Below are positions 54,314-62,826 of a stretch of DNA of 64,000 bases, piece by piece. Numbering within the stretch: position 1 is the stretch's first letter; each line of letters opens with the position of its first letter. The position numbers were made by a program, and so were the translations under genes. The notes below the pieces were generated by a model. It was given only the letters and a program-made list of their open reading frames with translations, searched no databases and had not been told where the DNA came from. Origin of the DNA: Cyanobium sp. PCC 7001 (GTDB lineage Bacteria > Cyanobacteriota > Cyanobacteriia > PCC-6307 > Cyanobiaceae); assembly GCF_000155635.1 (NCBI RefSeq), contig NZ_DS990556.1, positions 490,563-554,562 of the forward strand. The letters run 5' to 3'.

Positions 54314-55459
54314 ATGGGCCTCACCGATTGGCTGGGTGCCTTCGGTCGTGCCGAGGCACTGGATCTCAGTCATCACCTCGAGCGGGGCTATGAAGCGGCG
54401 CTGCTGATTCAGAGCATCGAGCTGGAGCACTACAACGACCGCCCGGTGCGTCCCGAACTGGAGCTGGCCCTGCCGCGCGGGGTGCAGGACCAGGTGCTGC
54501 GGCGGTTCCGGGCCGCCCTGGACGTCTGCCGGCAGAGCCTGGCCGTGCTCGAGCCGAACCGCGGCGAGCTGCTGGGCCAGGAACTGCGGCAGCTGCAGCT
54601 GATCGAAACCGTGGTGGGCCGCTACGACCCGCGCCGCCAGCCCCTGCCGGCCATCAGCCGCTCCCCCGAAGTGCTGCCCCGCAGCCTGCTTGGGGTGGTG
54701 GACCAGGTGCGCCGCCAGCTCGACCCCAAGGCCGAGGCGAACATGGTCGCCGGTTTCCGCCGCCGGCGCGACTCCACGCTGGTGTCGTTGCGCATCCTGC
54801 TGCTGATGGTGCTGGTGCCCGTCCTGCTGCAGCAGGTGAGCCGCACCTATGTGGTGTCTCCCCTGGTGGATCGCTTTGCCCCCGACCACGGCTTCCTGAG
54901 TTATCCGCGCCCCCAGCTGGAGGAACGGGCCGTGGAGAAGCTGCGGGTGTACCGCGCCGAGATCGAGTTCGACGCCCTTCTCACCGGCAACCGCCTGCCC
55001 ACCAGCGACGAGCTGCACCAGAAACTGGCCGAGAGGGCCCAGGAACTCAAGGAGGAAGCCGATCAGGCCAGCACCCACGCGATCAAGAACGTGCTGGCAG
55101 ACCTGGCCGGACTGGTGGGATTCGTGCTGGTGTGCCTCTTCTGGCGCCGCGATCTTCAGGTGCTGCGCGGGTTCGTGGATGAACTGGTGTACGGCCTGAG
55201 CGACAGCGCCAAGGCCTTCGCGATCATCCTCTTCACCGACATCTTCGTGGGGTTCCACAGCCCGGAAGGCTGGACCGTGCTGCTGGATGGGGTCGCCCAC
55301 CACCTGGGTCTGCCCGCCCAGGAGAACTTCATCATGCTGTTCATCGCCACCTTCCCGGTGGTGCTGGCCACGGTGTTCAAGTACTGGATCTTCCGCTACC
55401 TGAACCGCGTGTCCCCATCCTCGGTGGCGACCCTGCGCAACATGAACGGTGGCGGCTGA
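54314..55459 (+). CDS. pxcA: Proton extrusion protein PxcA (CemA family)
   Basis: PxcA/CemA family members affect light-dependent proton extrusion and, indirectly, inorganic-carbon uptake and non-photochemical quenching. The 381-residue protein has a long N-terminal soluble region, then membrane helices (LRILLLMVLVPVLLQQV, VLADLAGLVGFVLVCLFW, ENFIMLFIATFPVVLATVFK) and the conserved SRTYVVSPLVDRF, LSDSAKAFAIILFTDIFVGF, HSPEGWTVLLDGVAHHLGLP. The C-terminal FKYWIFRYLNRVSPSSVATL is diagnostic. It is in a run with the Psb32-like gene (6-base gap) and cobU (2-base gap). Confidence 0.95.
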   Translation: MGLTDWLGAFGRAEALDLSHHLERGYEAALLIQSIELEHYNDRPVRPELELALPRGVQDQVLRRFRAALDVCRQSLAVLEPNRGELLGQELRQLQLIETVVGRYDPRRQPLPAISRSPEVLPRSLLGVVDQVRRQLDPKAEANMVAGFRRRRDSTLVSLRILLLMVLVPVLLQQVSRTYVVSPLVDRFAPDHGFLSYPRPQLEERAVEKLRVYRAEIEFDALLTGNRLPTSDELHQKLAERAQELKEEADQASTHAIKNVLADLAGLVGFVLVCLFWRRDLQVLRGFVDELVYGLSDSAKAFAIILFTDIFVGFHSPEGWTVLLDGVAHHLGLPAQENFIMLFIATFPVVLATVFKYWIFRYLNRVSPSSVATLRNMNGGG

Positions 55460-55461
55460 GC

Positions 55462-56010
55462 GTGGACGCTGACACCCGCTGCCAGCTGGTCACCGGCCCG
55501 GCGCGCAGCGGCAAGAGCCGCTGGGCCGAACACCTCGCCTCCGCCCATCCAGGCCCGGTGCTCTACCTCGCCACCGCCGACACCCGTCAGCAGGATCCCG
55601 CCTGGCAGGCTCGCCTCCAGGTCCATCGTCTGCGCCGCCCCCCCAGCTGGCGTGTCCTGGAGGTGCAGGCCGCGCTGGCGCAGACCCTGCGGCATCTGGA
55701 TCCGGCGGAGCTGGCCCTGGTGGATGCCCTGGGCACCTGGGTGGCATGGGGCTTGGACCAGAGCGACGACCAGTGGCTCCGCAGCAGCGAGGAGCTCTGC
55801 GCCGCCCTGGCGGCCTGCCCCGGCCGGGTGATCGTGGTGAGCGAGCAGACCGGCTGGGGGGTGGTGCCCGCCACGGCCATTGGTGGTCGCTTCCGCGATC
55901 GTCTGGGCGCGCTGGAGCAACGGCTGGCGCCTCTGTGCCAGCGCTGCTGGCTGGTGGTGGCGGGCCGGGCCCTCGATCTGGCGGCCATCAGTCAGCCGGT
56001 GCCCCGCTGA
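55462..56010 (+). CDS. cobU: Adenosylcobinamide kinase / adenosylcobinamide-phosphate guanylyltransferase
   Basis: Bifunctional CobU/CobP: phosphorylates adenosylcobinamide and attaches GMP ahead of lower-ligand joining in cobalamin synthesis. The 182-residue protein has the P-loop QLVTGPARSGKSRWAEHLAS, YLATADTRQQDP, ALVDALGTWVAWGL (Walker-B-like) and VIVVSEQTGWGVVPATAIGG with FRDRLGALEQRLA. The start is GTG 55462, two bases after the pxcA stop. It links this operon to the B12 genes elsewhere in the window. Confidence 0.93.
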   Translation: MDADTRCQLVTGPARSGKSRWAEHLASAHPGPVLYLATADTRQQDPAWQARLQVHRLRRPPSWRVLEVQAALAQTLRHLDPAELALVDALGTWVAWGLDQSDDQWLRSSEELCAALAACPGRVIVVSEQTGWGVVPATAIGGRFRDRLGALEQRLAPLCQRCWLVVAGRALDLAAISQPVPR

Positions 56011-56038
56011 GCCAGCCGCTGCCCCCGCTGTCCTGACC

Positions 56039-56518
56039 ATGCCCCGGGTCGTGCTGTACCAGCCCCAGATTCCGCCCAACACGGGCAACGTGGCCCGCAC
56101 CTGCGCCGCCACGGCCCAGGAGCTGCATCTGGTGGGTCCGCTTGGGTTCGAGATCAGCGATCGCACCCTGCGCCGTGCCGGCCTCGACTACTGGCCCTAT
56201 GTGCCCCTCACGCTCCATGCCGACTGGCCGGCCTTCACCGGGGTGCAGGGCCGGCAGGGGGGGCGCCTGGTGGCCCTCAGCGCCCACGGCATTACGCCCT
56301 ACACCGCGTTTCGCTTTCAGCCCGACGACTGGCTCCTGTTCGGCCGTGAGAGCGATGGCCTGCCCGCGGAGCCCCTCCAGCGGGCAGACGCGGTGCTCAC
56401 GATCCCGATGCGGCGCTCCCGGCACCATCCCGAGGGGGGCGTGCGCAGCCTCAACCTCTCGGTGGCCGTGGGTGTGGTGCTGTTCGAAGCGCTGCGGCAG
56501 GAGGCCGACCGCCCCTGA
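56039..56518 (+). CDS. trmL: tRNA (cytidine(34)-2'-O)-methyltransferase
   Basis: SPOUT-fold tRNA methyltransferase acting on the wobble base of leucine tRNAs. In 159 residues: VVLYQPQIPPNTGNVARTCA, LHLVGPLGFEISDRTLRRAG, LDYWPYV, the SAM-knot loop LLFGRESDGLP and the C-terminal IPMRRSRHHPEGGVRSLNLS, VAVGVVLFEALRQ. Length and layout fit TrmL; relation to TrmH proteins is excluded by size. It starts at ATG 56039, 28 bases after cobU. Confidence 0.94.
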   Translation: MPRVVLYQPQIPPNTGNVARTCAATAQELHLVGPLGFEISDRTLRRAGLDYWPYVPLTLHADWPAFTGVQGRQGGRLVALSAHGITPYTAFRFQPDDWLLFGRESDGLPAEPLQRADAVLTIPMRRSRHHPEGGVRSLNLSVAVGVVLFEALRQEADRP

Positions 56519-56590
56519 TCGGCCCGCCCCGATCCCAGTGAACGCCCTGCCAGTGGCCTGTTCCTGTGTCCTGTCTGTAGGCGGGCGCAC

Positions 56591-56619
56591 TTGAACCGCC
56601 CAGGCCCGTCCGCTACTGT
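56591..56619 (+). promoter_or_regulatory. Candidate sigma-70 promoter for the M23 peptidase gene
   Basis: TTGAAC (56591-56596) and TACTGT (56614-56619) are separated by 17 bases, the standard spacing. Transcription would start near 56626, at the first base of the hairpin below, giving a leader of about 52 bases before the ATG at 56678. Confidence 0.45.
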
Positions 56620-56625
56620 CTGCGC

Positions 56626-56656
56626 GGCTCAGAGATCTCGGCTTCTCTACTGAGCC
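56626..56656 (+). other. Leader hairpin before the M23 peptidase gene
   Basis: GGCTCAG (56626-56632) pairs with CTGAGCC (56650-56656). The hairpin is followed by TTGTCGTTT, so it may be a weak terminator for the upstream operon or a 5' leader structure of the peptidase mRNA. Confidence 0.45.
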
Positions 56657-56677
56657 TTGTCGTTTGGGGAACCTTTG

Positions 56678-57709
56678 ATGAAGCCATTGACATCAATCAA
56701 AACGTCCCTTCTGCTCACAGCGGCTCTGGCCGCCGGCATGCCTGCCGTCACCCAGGCCTTCGGCGCCGCCGAATCCGACGATCCCGCTGTGGATCAGCTG
56801 CTGGCTTCGCTGCCTCAGGCCAGCAATGACAAGCTCTGGGTGAAGGTGCGACGTCCGGTGAGCCTGGACGAACTCTCCCGCGACCTCAGCATTCAGCCCG
56901 ATCGGCTCGCCACCCTCAACGACGTGGCTTCCGACCACGAGTTCGACCGCGGAGACTGGCTCGTGGTGCCCTCCCAGCAGACCCGTGCCGTGAAACTGCT
57001 GGCGGCCATCGACACCACCGAGCTGCGGCGCACCCCCCCCCTTCAGGCTCCTCCCCCGGTGCAGGCCACCGGCGTGGTGCGTCTTGGCGACACCGTGATG
57101 AAGATCGCCCAGCGCTACGGCCTCACCATGGCGGAGCTGCTCCGCCTCAACCCCGGTATGCAGACCGCCCGGCTGGTGGCCGGCAACGAGGTGCAACTGG
57201 TGCAGGCGGCTCCGGTGCGCCAGCGGGCCGTGCTCGGCCTCAAGCCTTCCACCAGTGGAGGCCTCAGCTGGCCCCAGATCCCCGGCGTGGAGACCGAACC
57301 CGGGGGACAGGGAGGCAACGTGATCGCCGACGGCTGGATCTGGCCCACCAAGGGGGTGTTCACCTCCGGCTACGGCTGGCGCTGGGGGCGGATGCACAAG
57401 GGCATCGATCTGGCCAACAACGTGGGCACCCCCATCGTGGCGGCCCGCCGCGGCCGGGTGTCGTTCTCCGGCTGGCATGACGGTGGCTACGGCTATCTGG
57501 TGACGATCGCCCACCCCGACGGCAGCCGTTCCCTCTATGCCCACAACAGCCGCCTGATGGTGTCCGCGGGTCAGGAGGTGGCCCAGGGAACCCTCATCGC
57601 CCTGATGGGAAGCACCGGCCGCAGCACCGGTCCGCACCTGCACTTCGAGATCCATCCGCCCTCCAAGGGTGCCGCCAATCCGCTCCAGTTCCTGCCACCC
57701 CGCGCCTGA
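56678..57709 (+). CDS. Exported LysM / M23-family peptidoglycan peptidase
   Basis: 343 residues. A signal peptide (IKTSLLLTAALAAGMPAVTQ) precedes a first LysM-like region (KVRRPVSLDELSRDLSIQPD) and a clear LysM (VVRLGDTVMKIAQRYGLTMA, about 136-180). The C-terminal M23 LytM domain (about 235-343) has GRMHKGIDLANNVGTPIVAA (first zinc histidine and Asp), GYGYLVTIAHPDG, SLYAHNSRLMVSAGQEVAQG and the HxH motif in STGPHLHFEIHPP, all needed for activity. It should cut cell-wall cross-bridges or act in division. A promoter and a hairpin are visible upstream; tRNA-Met follows 17 bases later. Confidence 0.93.
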   Translation: MKPLTSIKTSLLLTAALAAGMPAVTQAFGAAESDDPAVDQLLASLPQASNDKLWVKVRRPVSLDELSRDLSIQPDRLATLNDVASDHEFDRGDWLVVPSQQTRAVKLLAAIDTTELRRTPPLQAPPPVQATGVVRLGDTVMKIAQRYGLTMAELLRLNPGMQTARLVAGNEVQLVQAAPVRQRAVLGLKPSTSGGLSWPQIPGVETEPGGQGGNVIADGWIWPTKGVFTSGYGWRWGRMHKGIDLANNVGTPIVAARRGRVSFSGWHDGGYGYLVTIAHPDGSRSLYAHNSRLMVSAGQEVAQGTLIALMGSTGRSTGPHLHFEIHPPSKGAANPLQFLPPRA

Positions 57710-57726
57710 TACACTCATCCCACCGC

Positions 57727-57800
57727 GGCTCGGTAGCTCAGCTGGTTAGAGCGTGGGATTCATAACCCCAAGGTCGGGAGTTCAAGTCTCCCCCGAGCCA
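57727..57800 (+). tRNA. tRNA-Met (anticodon CAT), elongator type
   Basis: 74-nt cloverleaf: acceptor GGCTCGG (57727-57733) pairs with CCGAGCC (57793-57799) and A57800 is the discriminator. The D arm (GCTCAGCTGGTTAGAGC), anticodon loop with CAT flanked by GGGATT and AACCCC, and the T arm with GTTCAAG are all present. The G1-C72 pair and arms fit elongator rather than initiator tRNA. CCA is not encoded. A -10-like TACACT lies at 57710-57715, directly after the peptidase stop. Confidence 0.96.
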
Positions 57801-58092
57801 TTGTGTGGCCTTCTGAGATCAGAAGCTGCGGCCATGATTTCGTTCTGAATGTGGTCCATGGTCGGGACCTTTAGTCCAGGCCGGTTTCAACCCTTCAGTG
57901 GGTTTCACTGCATCAGAGCGTTTCCCTCAATCCGTGGGTTGTCCGGCGTCAGTGCACGCCACAATTTGAGCCTGGCACTGTTGTGCTGGCATCCAACGCC
58001 TCTCCCAGGCACGGAAACGGCCAGGGGGAGGTGATGTCTGAGTACTCCTTCAGGCTGCCTCCCGGCCAGCCCGAGACGCTTGCGGCCTGTGC
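57801..58092. other. 290-base spacer with no gene seen
   Basis: The stretch after tRNA-Met holds only short random-looking frames. It includes TTTAGTCCAGGCCGGTTTCA and an AT-richer run near 57900. I see no terminator hairpin with a T-run and no RNA gene. Confidence 0.5.
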
Positions 58093-58476
58093 TCAGCGCA
58101 GGTCGATGGCATTGAGGCGGGCGCGGAAGCTGCCCGCGCCGTTCTCCCCGTCGTGATCACCGGTGAACGGCGCTTCGCCGACGTCCTCAGCCGGCATGGC
58201 GCTGTCCGAGGCCACCTGGGCTGCCGCCGGGTCTTCCCGCACGACCACCGGGTACGCGGCAGCGGCCTGGGCGGCGGCCGTCGCCCGTCGGCTGCGGCCG
58301 GTGCCGCGGGCCTCCATCGCCCTGATCAGACCCTTGCTGCGGTTCACTTCCCCCACGGTCTGTCCCTCCTTGGGACGGACGAGCGGGTTGCTCTTGAGTT
58401 CCCCTTTCAGCTGGCTCAGCAGCCGGAAGTGGCCCGTGGTGTTGTACTTGCGCAGCACGGCAGGGTCCCAACCCAT
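58093..58476 (-). CDS. Conserved cyanobacterial small protein of unknown function
   Basis: 127 residues from ATG 58476. The N-terminal MGWDPAVLRKYNTTGHFRLL then SQLKGELKSNPLVRP is a strongly conserved-looking block that I recall from cyanobacterial proteins of unknown role. The C-terminal half is an alanine-rich linker and an acidic tail. No membrane segment. It is divergent from the peroxiredoxin gene, and a -10-like TACAAT (minus strand, 58536-58541) lies 60 bases before the start. Confidence 0.7.
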   Translation of the reverse strand: MGWDPAVLRKYNTTGHFRLLSQLKGELKSNPLVRPKEGQTVGEVNRSKGLIRAMEARGTGRSRRATAAAQAAAAYPVVVREDPAAAQVASDSAMPAEDVGEAPFTGDHDGENGAGSFRARLNAIDLR

Positions 58477-58535
58477 AGCCTCGAATCGTCGAACTGCTGC
58501 CAGCCTATGGCGTGGCCGCCACGCACCTGTGATAA

Positions 58536-58541
58536 ATTGTA
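58536..58541 (-). promoter_or_regulatory. Candidate -10 element (TACAAT) for the divergent small gene
   Basis: ATTGTA on the plus strand reads TACAAT on the minus strand, five of six consensus bases, 60 bases ahead of the ATG at 58476. No good -35 element is seen at 17 bases. It lies in the 154-base region shared with the peroxiredoxin gene. Confidence 0.4.
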
Positions 58542-58630
58542 GGATGTAACTGGAAGTCGGTACGAGTACGCTCAGGCAGTCTGTCCTGGCCGGCCGCACG
58601 CGCCTTCCGTTCTTCACCTTGCACGCACGT

Positions 58631-59221
58631 ATGTCCCGGCTCGTCGGCCTGCCCGCTCCCGATTTCACGGCCACCGCTGTGGTGGATCAGGAATTCCAGA
58701 CGGTTTCCCTTTCTCAGTACCGCGGCAAGTACGTGGTGCTGTTCTTCTATCCGCTCGATTTCACCTTCGTGTGCCCCACGGAGATCACGGCTTTCTCCGA
58801 CCGCTACGGCGATTTCACCAGCAAGAACACCGAGGTGCTGGGTGTGTCGGTGGACAGTGAGTTCAGCCACCTGGCCTGGGTCCAGACCGACCGCAAGAAC
58901 GGTGGTCTGGGTGCCTGCAACTATCCGCTGATCGCTGACCTCAAGAAAGAGATCGCCCGCGCCTACAACGTGCTCGACGAGGAAGCCGGCGTGGCCCTGC
59001 GGGGTCTGTTCATCATCGATCCCGACGGGGTGATCATGCACAGCACGATCAACAACCTGCCCGTCGGCCGCAGTGTGGACGAAACCCTGCGGGTCCTGCA
59101 GGCCTTCCAGTACGTGCAGTCCCACCCCGACGAGGTCTGCCCGGCCAACTGGCAGCCCGGTGACAAGACCATGAATCCCGACCCCGTGAAATCGAAGGAC
59201 TTCTTCGCTGCGGTCAACTGA
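58631..59221 (+). CDS. Typical 2-Cys peroxiredoxin
   Basis: Thiol peroxidase reducing hydrogen peroxide and alkyl hydroperoxides with thioredoxin as donor. The 196-residue protein has the peroxidatic cysteine in [20 protein letters not shown] (Cys48) and the resolving cysteine in [14 protein letters not shown] (about Cys170). [20 protein letters not shown] and [20 protein letters not shown] are standard. By family knowledge it oligomerises to a decamer. I chose ATG 58631; a shorter leader is not compatible with the family N-terminus. A strong hairpin with a T-run follows. Confidence 0.95.
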   Translation: MSRLVGLPAPDFTATAVVDQEFQTVSLSQYRGKYVVLFFYPLDFTFVCPTEITAFSDRYGDFTSKNTEVLGVSVDSEFSHLAWVQTDRKNGGLGACNYPLIADLKKEIARAYNVLDEEAGVALRGLFIIDPDGVIMHSTINNLPVGRSVDETLRVLQAFQYVQSHPDEVCPANWQPGDKTMNPDPVKSKDFFAAVN

Positions 59222-59260
59222 TTCCCACAGCACCATGGCCGGCGCCCCATGGCGCCATCC

Positions 59261-59284
59261 GGGCCCCTGACGGGGCCCCTTTTC
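59261..59284 (+). terminator. Rho-independent terminator of the peroxiredoxin gene
   Basis: GGGCCCC (59261-59267) pairs with GGGGCCC (59272-59278) around a 4-base loop, followed by CTTTTC. A second inverted repeat (GGCGCC twice around CCAT) lies just before it. Confidence 0.8.
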
Positions 59285-59341
59285 ATGACAATCTTCATGG
59301 CAAGGAGAGATCTCCTGGCAGGTTCAGACGACCGGAAGCGC

Positions 59342-59995
59342 TCAGCCCATCAGGCTTTCCAGCAATCGTCGGCCATCGATGCCGCCGATGAGCGGATCGC
59401 AGGCCCGCTCCGGGTGCGGCATCAGGCCCAGCACATTGCCCTGTCCGTTGGTGAGGCCCGCCACATCGCCCATTGAACCGTTCGGATTGGCGGCGTAGCG
59501 CAGCACCACCTGGCCATTGGCTTCCAGGCTGGTGAGCTGGTCGGGCTCCACCTGGAAGCGTCCCTCGCCATGGGCGATCGGCAGCTCGATGGTCTCGCCC
59601 TCGCCGTAGCCCTGCAGCCAGCGGCACTGGCCCGGATGCACCGCCAGCCCCGTGGGTTCACACACGAAATGCAGGCGGGCGTTGCGGGTGAGGGCGCCAG
59701 GCAGCAGTCCCATCTCGGTGAGCACCTGGAACCCGTTGCAGATGCCGAGCACCGGCCCTCCCTGCTCGGCAAACCGCCGCACTTCCGTGAGCACGGGGGC
59801 GAAGCGGGCGATCGCCCCGCAACGCAGGTAGTCGCCATAGCTGAAGCCGCCGGGAATCACCACGGCATCCAGCCCGTCCAGGTTCCGTTCCTCGTGCCAG
59901 AGGAACCGTGTCGGCACGCCCAGGCACCCCTCCAGAGCCCAGCGCACATCCCGGTCGCAGTTGGAGCCGGGGAACACCACGATGCCGACGGTCAT
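59342..59995 (-). CDS. purQ: Phosphoribosylformylglycinamidine synthase glutaminase subunit
   Basis: PurQ releases ammonia from glutamine for the PurL-catalysed purine step. The 217-residue class-I glutamine amidotransferase has the nucleophile cysteine in [17 protein letters not shown] and the His/Glu pair in [15 protein letters not shown]. The N-terminus [20 protein letters not shown] is typical. The start overlaps the purS stop by 4 bases. Confidence 0.96.
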   Translation of the reverse strand: MTVGIVVFPGSNCDRDVRWALEGCLGVPTRFLWHEERNLDGLDAVVIPGGFSYGDYLRCGAIARFAPVLTEVRRFAEQGGPVLGICNGFQVLTEMGLLPGALTRNARLHFVCEPTGLAVHPGQCRWLQGYGEGETIELPIAHGEGRFQVEPDQLTSLEANGQVVLRYAANPNGSMGDVAGLTNGQGNVLGLMPHPERACDPLIGGIDGRRLLESLMG

Positions 59996-60264
59996 GCCTG
60001 CGGCTCCTCGGGCTGTTCCTTGAGGTCGAGCGTCCAGTTCTCGATCACCGGGTTGGCCAGCAGTCGATCGCTGAGCAGTTCCAGCTGCTGCCGGGCCGTG
60101 GCGGCATCGGGCGCCTCCAGTTCCAGCTCGATCGCCTTGCCGATCCGCAGGCGGCGCAGGTTGACCACACCAAGCCGGGCAGCGGCGGCGCGGGTGGCCT
60201 CTCCGGCCGGGTCGAGAACCGAGGGACGCAGGGAAACCTGCACGCGGGCGCAGTAGACGGGCAC
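59992..60264 (-). CDS. purS: Phosphoribosylformylglycinamidine synthase subunit PurS
   Basis: A small 90-residue subunit that bridges PurL and Pur[21 protein letters not shown] and [20 protein letters not shown] with the C-terminal [14 protein letters not shown] are PurS signatures. Translation starts at GTG 60264, since no ATG lies near the family N-terminus. The 4-base overlap with purQ indicates coupled translation; purL is not in the window. Confidence 0.92.
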   Translation of the reverse strand: MPVYCARVQVSLRPSVLDPAGEATRAAAARLGVVNLRRLRIGKAIELELEAPDAATARQQLELLSDRLLANPVIENWTLDLKEQPEEPQA

Positions 60265-60357
60265 GGAGGAGTGGGTGTTTGTTAAATCTTGGCAGCCCAC
60301 AGGCCGCCGCCCCCCTGGCGATTGGCAGCGTGAAGAGGTAGCAGGCAGCGGGGCCTG

Positions 60358-60819
60358 GTGTCCGTTCTCCACCGCCACCACCGGAGCGATCGCGACGCGG
60401 ATCGTGTCGTTCCGGATCCTCTCGTTTCCGCGCGGCCCACCCCTGGCGTTCTGGCCCTGCTGCTGGGTGGCCTGCTGCTGTTGCCCGGGCAGCCGGTGAG
60501 TGCCGGTGCCACCGGCAGCCATGGTTCCGGCGCGCCGCCGTCCAAGGAGCCCATCGCCCTGCGCTGCCGTGATCGGCAGGGTCCGTGGCGGGACTGCCAG
60601 ATGCTGGTGGACTCCGTCGGTGAGCGCTGGAGCCTGATCCTCGATGACCAGAGAATCGAATTCCGCCACGATGGGCGCGGTTCGGTCACCATGCAACGGC
60701 CCAGCCCCAGCCGGCCAACTTCGGCCTCGCCCTGGATTCCGGTGGAAGCCCGCTGGAGTGAGGAGCCCGCCCTCTGCTGGGACGGGATCTGCGCCCAGGG
60801 CGACATCCCGCTCGACTAG
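60358..60819 (+). CDS. Small exported protein of unknown function
   Basis: 153 residues. A basic N-terminus ([11 protein letters not shown]) leads to [20 protein letters not shown], a signal peptide (about 30-49). The mature part has cysteines in [20 protein letters not shown] and [12 protein letters not shown], four in all, spaced like two disulfides. Similar small cysteine-containing exported proteins occur elsewhere in this window, but I recognise no family. The GTG at 60358 is the only clear start. Divergent from purS. Confidence 0.6.
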   Translation: MSVLHRHHRSDRDADRVVPDPLVSARPTPGVLALLLGGLLLLPGQPVSAGATGSHGSGAPPSKEPIALRCRDRQGPWRDCQMLVDSVGERWSLILDDQRIEFRHDGRGSVTMQRPSPSRPTSASPWIPVEARWSEEPALCWDGICAQGDIPLD

Positions 60820-60864
60820 AGCGCGTCACCAGGGAAATCACTAGGTCGAGTCGGGCGTGATCGA

Positions 60865-61992
60865 TCAGCCCTGCTGCAGGGCCCGCAGCAGGGCCTTCTG
60901 GAGCTCGGCCTGATCCAGGCTGAAGCCCAGCAGCACCAGTTCGAGGCCCGGTGCCTGGCCTGCTGCCGCGCTGATGCCGTCGCCATCGGCCGCTTCGAAC
61001 CAGCTGTCGAACCGGGGTCCCACCGTCTGGATCACCAGGGGACGGGCCTTCCGGGGCAGCCAGGCACGCCCCTTCACCCGCAGCAGTCCCTGCTCCCGGC
61101 TGAGCGATTGCACCGCCGCCTCCACTACTGCCCGGGGCCAGGTGCCCTGCAGGCGGATGGCCACCGCCTCCACGGCCACATGGCTGTGATCGTGGTGGTC
61201 ATGGTCATGGTCAGGACCGGTGTCGTGGTCGGGTGTCTGGACGCCCTGGCTCGGGTCCCCGAGGCCCAGCACGAGCGATGGATCGATATGACCCCGCTCC
61301 ATCGGCAGGATCGGTGTGCCGGGCCGCACCAGACCCTCCACCCGCTGCCGTACCCGCTGCAGCCCAGCTGCATCGAGCCCATCGGCGCGGCTCACCAGCA
61401 CCAGATCCGCACACTCCAGCTGTTCAGCGAACAGCTCATCGATCGCCGTGGCGTGGTCGAGGCTGGGATCCGCCAGGCGCTGGGCTTCCAGCGCCGCCGG
61501 ATCGGCCACCACCGAGCCGGCGGCCACCGCCTCGCCGTCCACCACCGTCACCACCCCGTTGACTCGGGTGCGTGCGCGAATCTCCGGCCAGCCGAAGGCT
61601 GCCACGAGGGGTTCGGGCAGCGCCAGACCGCTCGTCTCCACCAGGATGCCGTCCAGCTGGTCGGCCCGTTGCAGCAGCTGCTGCATCGTGGGCAAGAAGT
61701 CCTCCTGCACCGTGCAGCAGAGGCAGCCGTTGGCCAGTTCCACCAGGCGGCTGTCGATCTCCTCCTCGGGGCAGAACCCGCAGCCCCGCAGGAGATCCCC
61801 GTCGAGGCCCACCTCGCCGAACTCGTTCACCAGCACGGCCAGCCGCTGCTGACCATGCAGCAGCAATTCCCGCAGCAGGGTGGTCTTGCCGGCACCGAGA
61901 AATCCGGTCACCACGGTGACCGGCAACCGGCCGCCTCCGGTAGGCGATGGGACTGTGTTGATGGCTGCTGTCATGCCAGGGGAATGGCTCAT
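60865..61992 (-). CDS. cobW: CobW/COG0523-family GTP-binding metallochaperone
   Basis: A G3E-family GTPase of 375 residues. The P-loop is VTVVTGFLGAGKTTLLRELL, the metal-binding CxCC is in ELANGCLCCTVQED, and the switch and Walker B regions are LDGILVETSGLALPEPLV. A His/Asp-rich stretch (DHDTGPDHDHDHHDHSHVAV, about 255-275) is a metal sensor or store. The C-terminal CobW domain ends RPLVIQTVGPRFDSWFEAAD. It starts at GTG or ATG 61992, overlapping hupE by 4 bases, and lies below a B12 riboswitch, so cobalt delivery to CobN is a strong inference. Confidence 0.93.
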   Translation of the reverse strand: MSHSPGMTAAINTVPSPTGGGRLPVTVVTGFLGAGKTTLLRELLLHGQQRLAVLVNEFGEVGLDGDLLRGCGFCPEEEIDSRLVELANGCLCCTVQEDFLPTMQQLLQRADQLDGILVETSGLALPEPLVAAFGWPEIRARTRVNGVVTVVDGEAVAAGSVVADPAALEAQRLADPSLDHATAIDELFAEQLECADLVLVSRADGLDAAGLQRVRQRVEGLVRPGTPILPMERGHIDPSLVLGLGDPSQGVQTPDHDTGPDHDHDHHDHSHVAVEAVAIRLQGTWPRAVVEAAVQSLSREQGLLRVKGRAWLPRKARPLVIQTVGPRFDSWFEAADGDGISAAAGQAPGLELVLLGFSLDQAELQKALLRALQQG

Positions 61993-62597
61993 GCCAGGCC
62001 ACTGGCCAGGGCCAGGGTGGCGCTGACCCCAACGAGCAGGGCCCCCGCCCAGCGGAGCCCTGCGGCGGGAAGTCGGGCGGTGAAGCGCCGCAGCAGTGCC
62101 AGGGACAGCAGCAGCAGCGCGGCCTGGCTGAGCAGCAGACCCAGGCCGTAGGACGCCAGCGGCATGGCGCTCCAGCCCAGGACCGAGCCACTGAGCACGT
62201 AACCGTGCAGAGCCATCGCCGGCAGCAGTGCCACGGCGGGCAGCCAGCCCCAGAGCACCAGGGCCACCACGCTGAGGGTGCCGGCCACGATCAGCTCGGC
62301 CCCCGGCAGCCCTGGTGCCACGAGGCCCGCCGCGCTGCCCAGCAGACCCACGGCCAGCAAGGCCACCATCCAGGCGCCCCGCCGCTGCCAGCCCACCAGG
62401 GAGAGGGCCAGCAGGAAGAGGAGATGGTCCGGGCCGATCACGGGATGGAGCAGGCCGCTCACCAGCCCGTTCAGGGGCGTGGGCTGGAGGCCATTGATGT
62501 CGAGCAGGTGATGGGCCCGTGCCGGCAGGGCCAGGCTGAACACCGTCAGGGCCAGGCCCAGCCCGGTGGAGCGGCCAGCCCTTTGTTGGATTGTCAT
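61989..62597 (-). CDS. HupE/UreJ-family metal transporter, probably cobalt
   Basis: 202 residues, with an N-terminal signal (LGLALTVFSLALPARA) and about six membrane helices. The family motif is HPVIGPDHLLFLLALSLVG, with HHLLDINGL just after the signal. Members are nickel or cobalt permeases. Here a cobalamin riboswitch precedes it and cobW overlaps its 3' end, while no hydrogenase or urease genes are nearby, so cobalt is the likely cargo. Expected control is repression by adenosylcobalamin or methylcobalamin through the leader. Confidence 0.9.
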   Translation of the reverse strand: MTIQQRAGRSTGLGLALTVFSLALPARAHHLLDINGLQPTPLNGLVSGLLHPVIGPDHLLFLLALSLVGWQRRGAWMVALLAVGLLGSAAGLVAPGLPGAELIVAGTLSVVALVLWGWLPAVALLPAMALHGYVLSGSVLGWSAMPLASYGLGLLLSQAALLLLSLALLRRFTARLPAAGLRWAGALLVGVSATLALASGLA

Positions 62598-62614
62598 GGT
62601 TCGGTCCGCGCCGA

Positions 62615-62760
62615 GAGATCAGGAAAACCGGCGGGCGTTCTGACTGGGCGGGAGCGAGCCAGGCTCACTCCGCCATCACAGCTGCGGGACAGTGCCGGAC
62701 TTTCACCGGCTTTCCCCGTTGCCTCCGCTGGCTGTTCACCAGCGGAACCGGAGTCCGATC
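62615..62760 (-). promoter_or_regulatory. Cobalamin (B12) riboswitch ahead of hupE-cobW
   Basis: On the minus strand the leader reads GGGGAAAGCCGGTGAAAGTC, CGGCACTGTCCCGCAGCTGT and GATGG, the conserved core of the cobalamin riboswitch, followed downstream by a B12-box-like CAGTCAGAACGCCCGCCGG. A GC-rich stem (CCGCTGG with CCAGCGG) precedes the core. It ends about 20 bases before the hupE ATG, so it likely acts by sequestering the ribosome-binding region or by early termination. Boundaries are approximate. Confidence 0.9.
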
Positions 62761-62826
62761 CTATGGGCAGACCCCAGAACTTCTCCACCGACCTCATCGC
62801 CGGGCGTGGCGGCGATGGGAATGCCG

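Noticed and set aside
57849..58034. A 61-codon frame after tRNA-Met
   Set aside because: No homology-like pattern and an unlikely amino-acid mix; treated as random.
61989..62597. HupE as a nickel permease for hydrogenase or urease
   Set aside because: No hydrogenase or urease gene in the window, and a B12 riboswitch precedes it; cobalt fits better.
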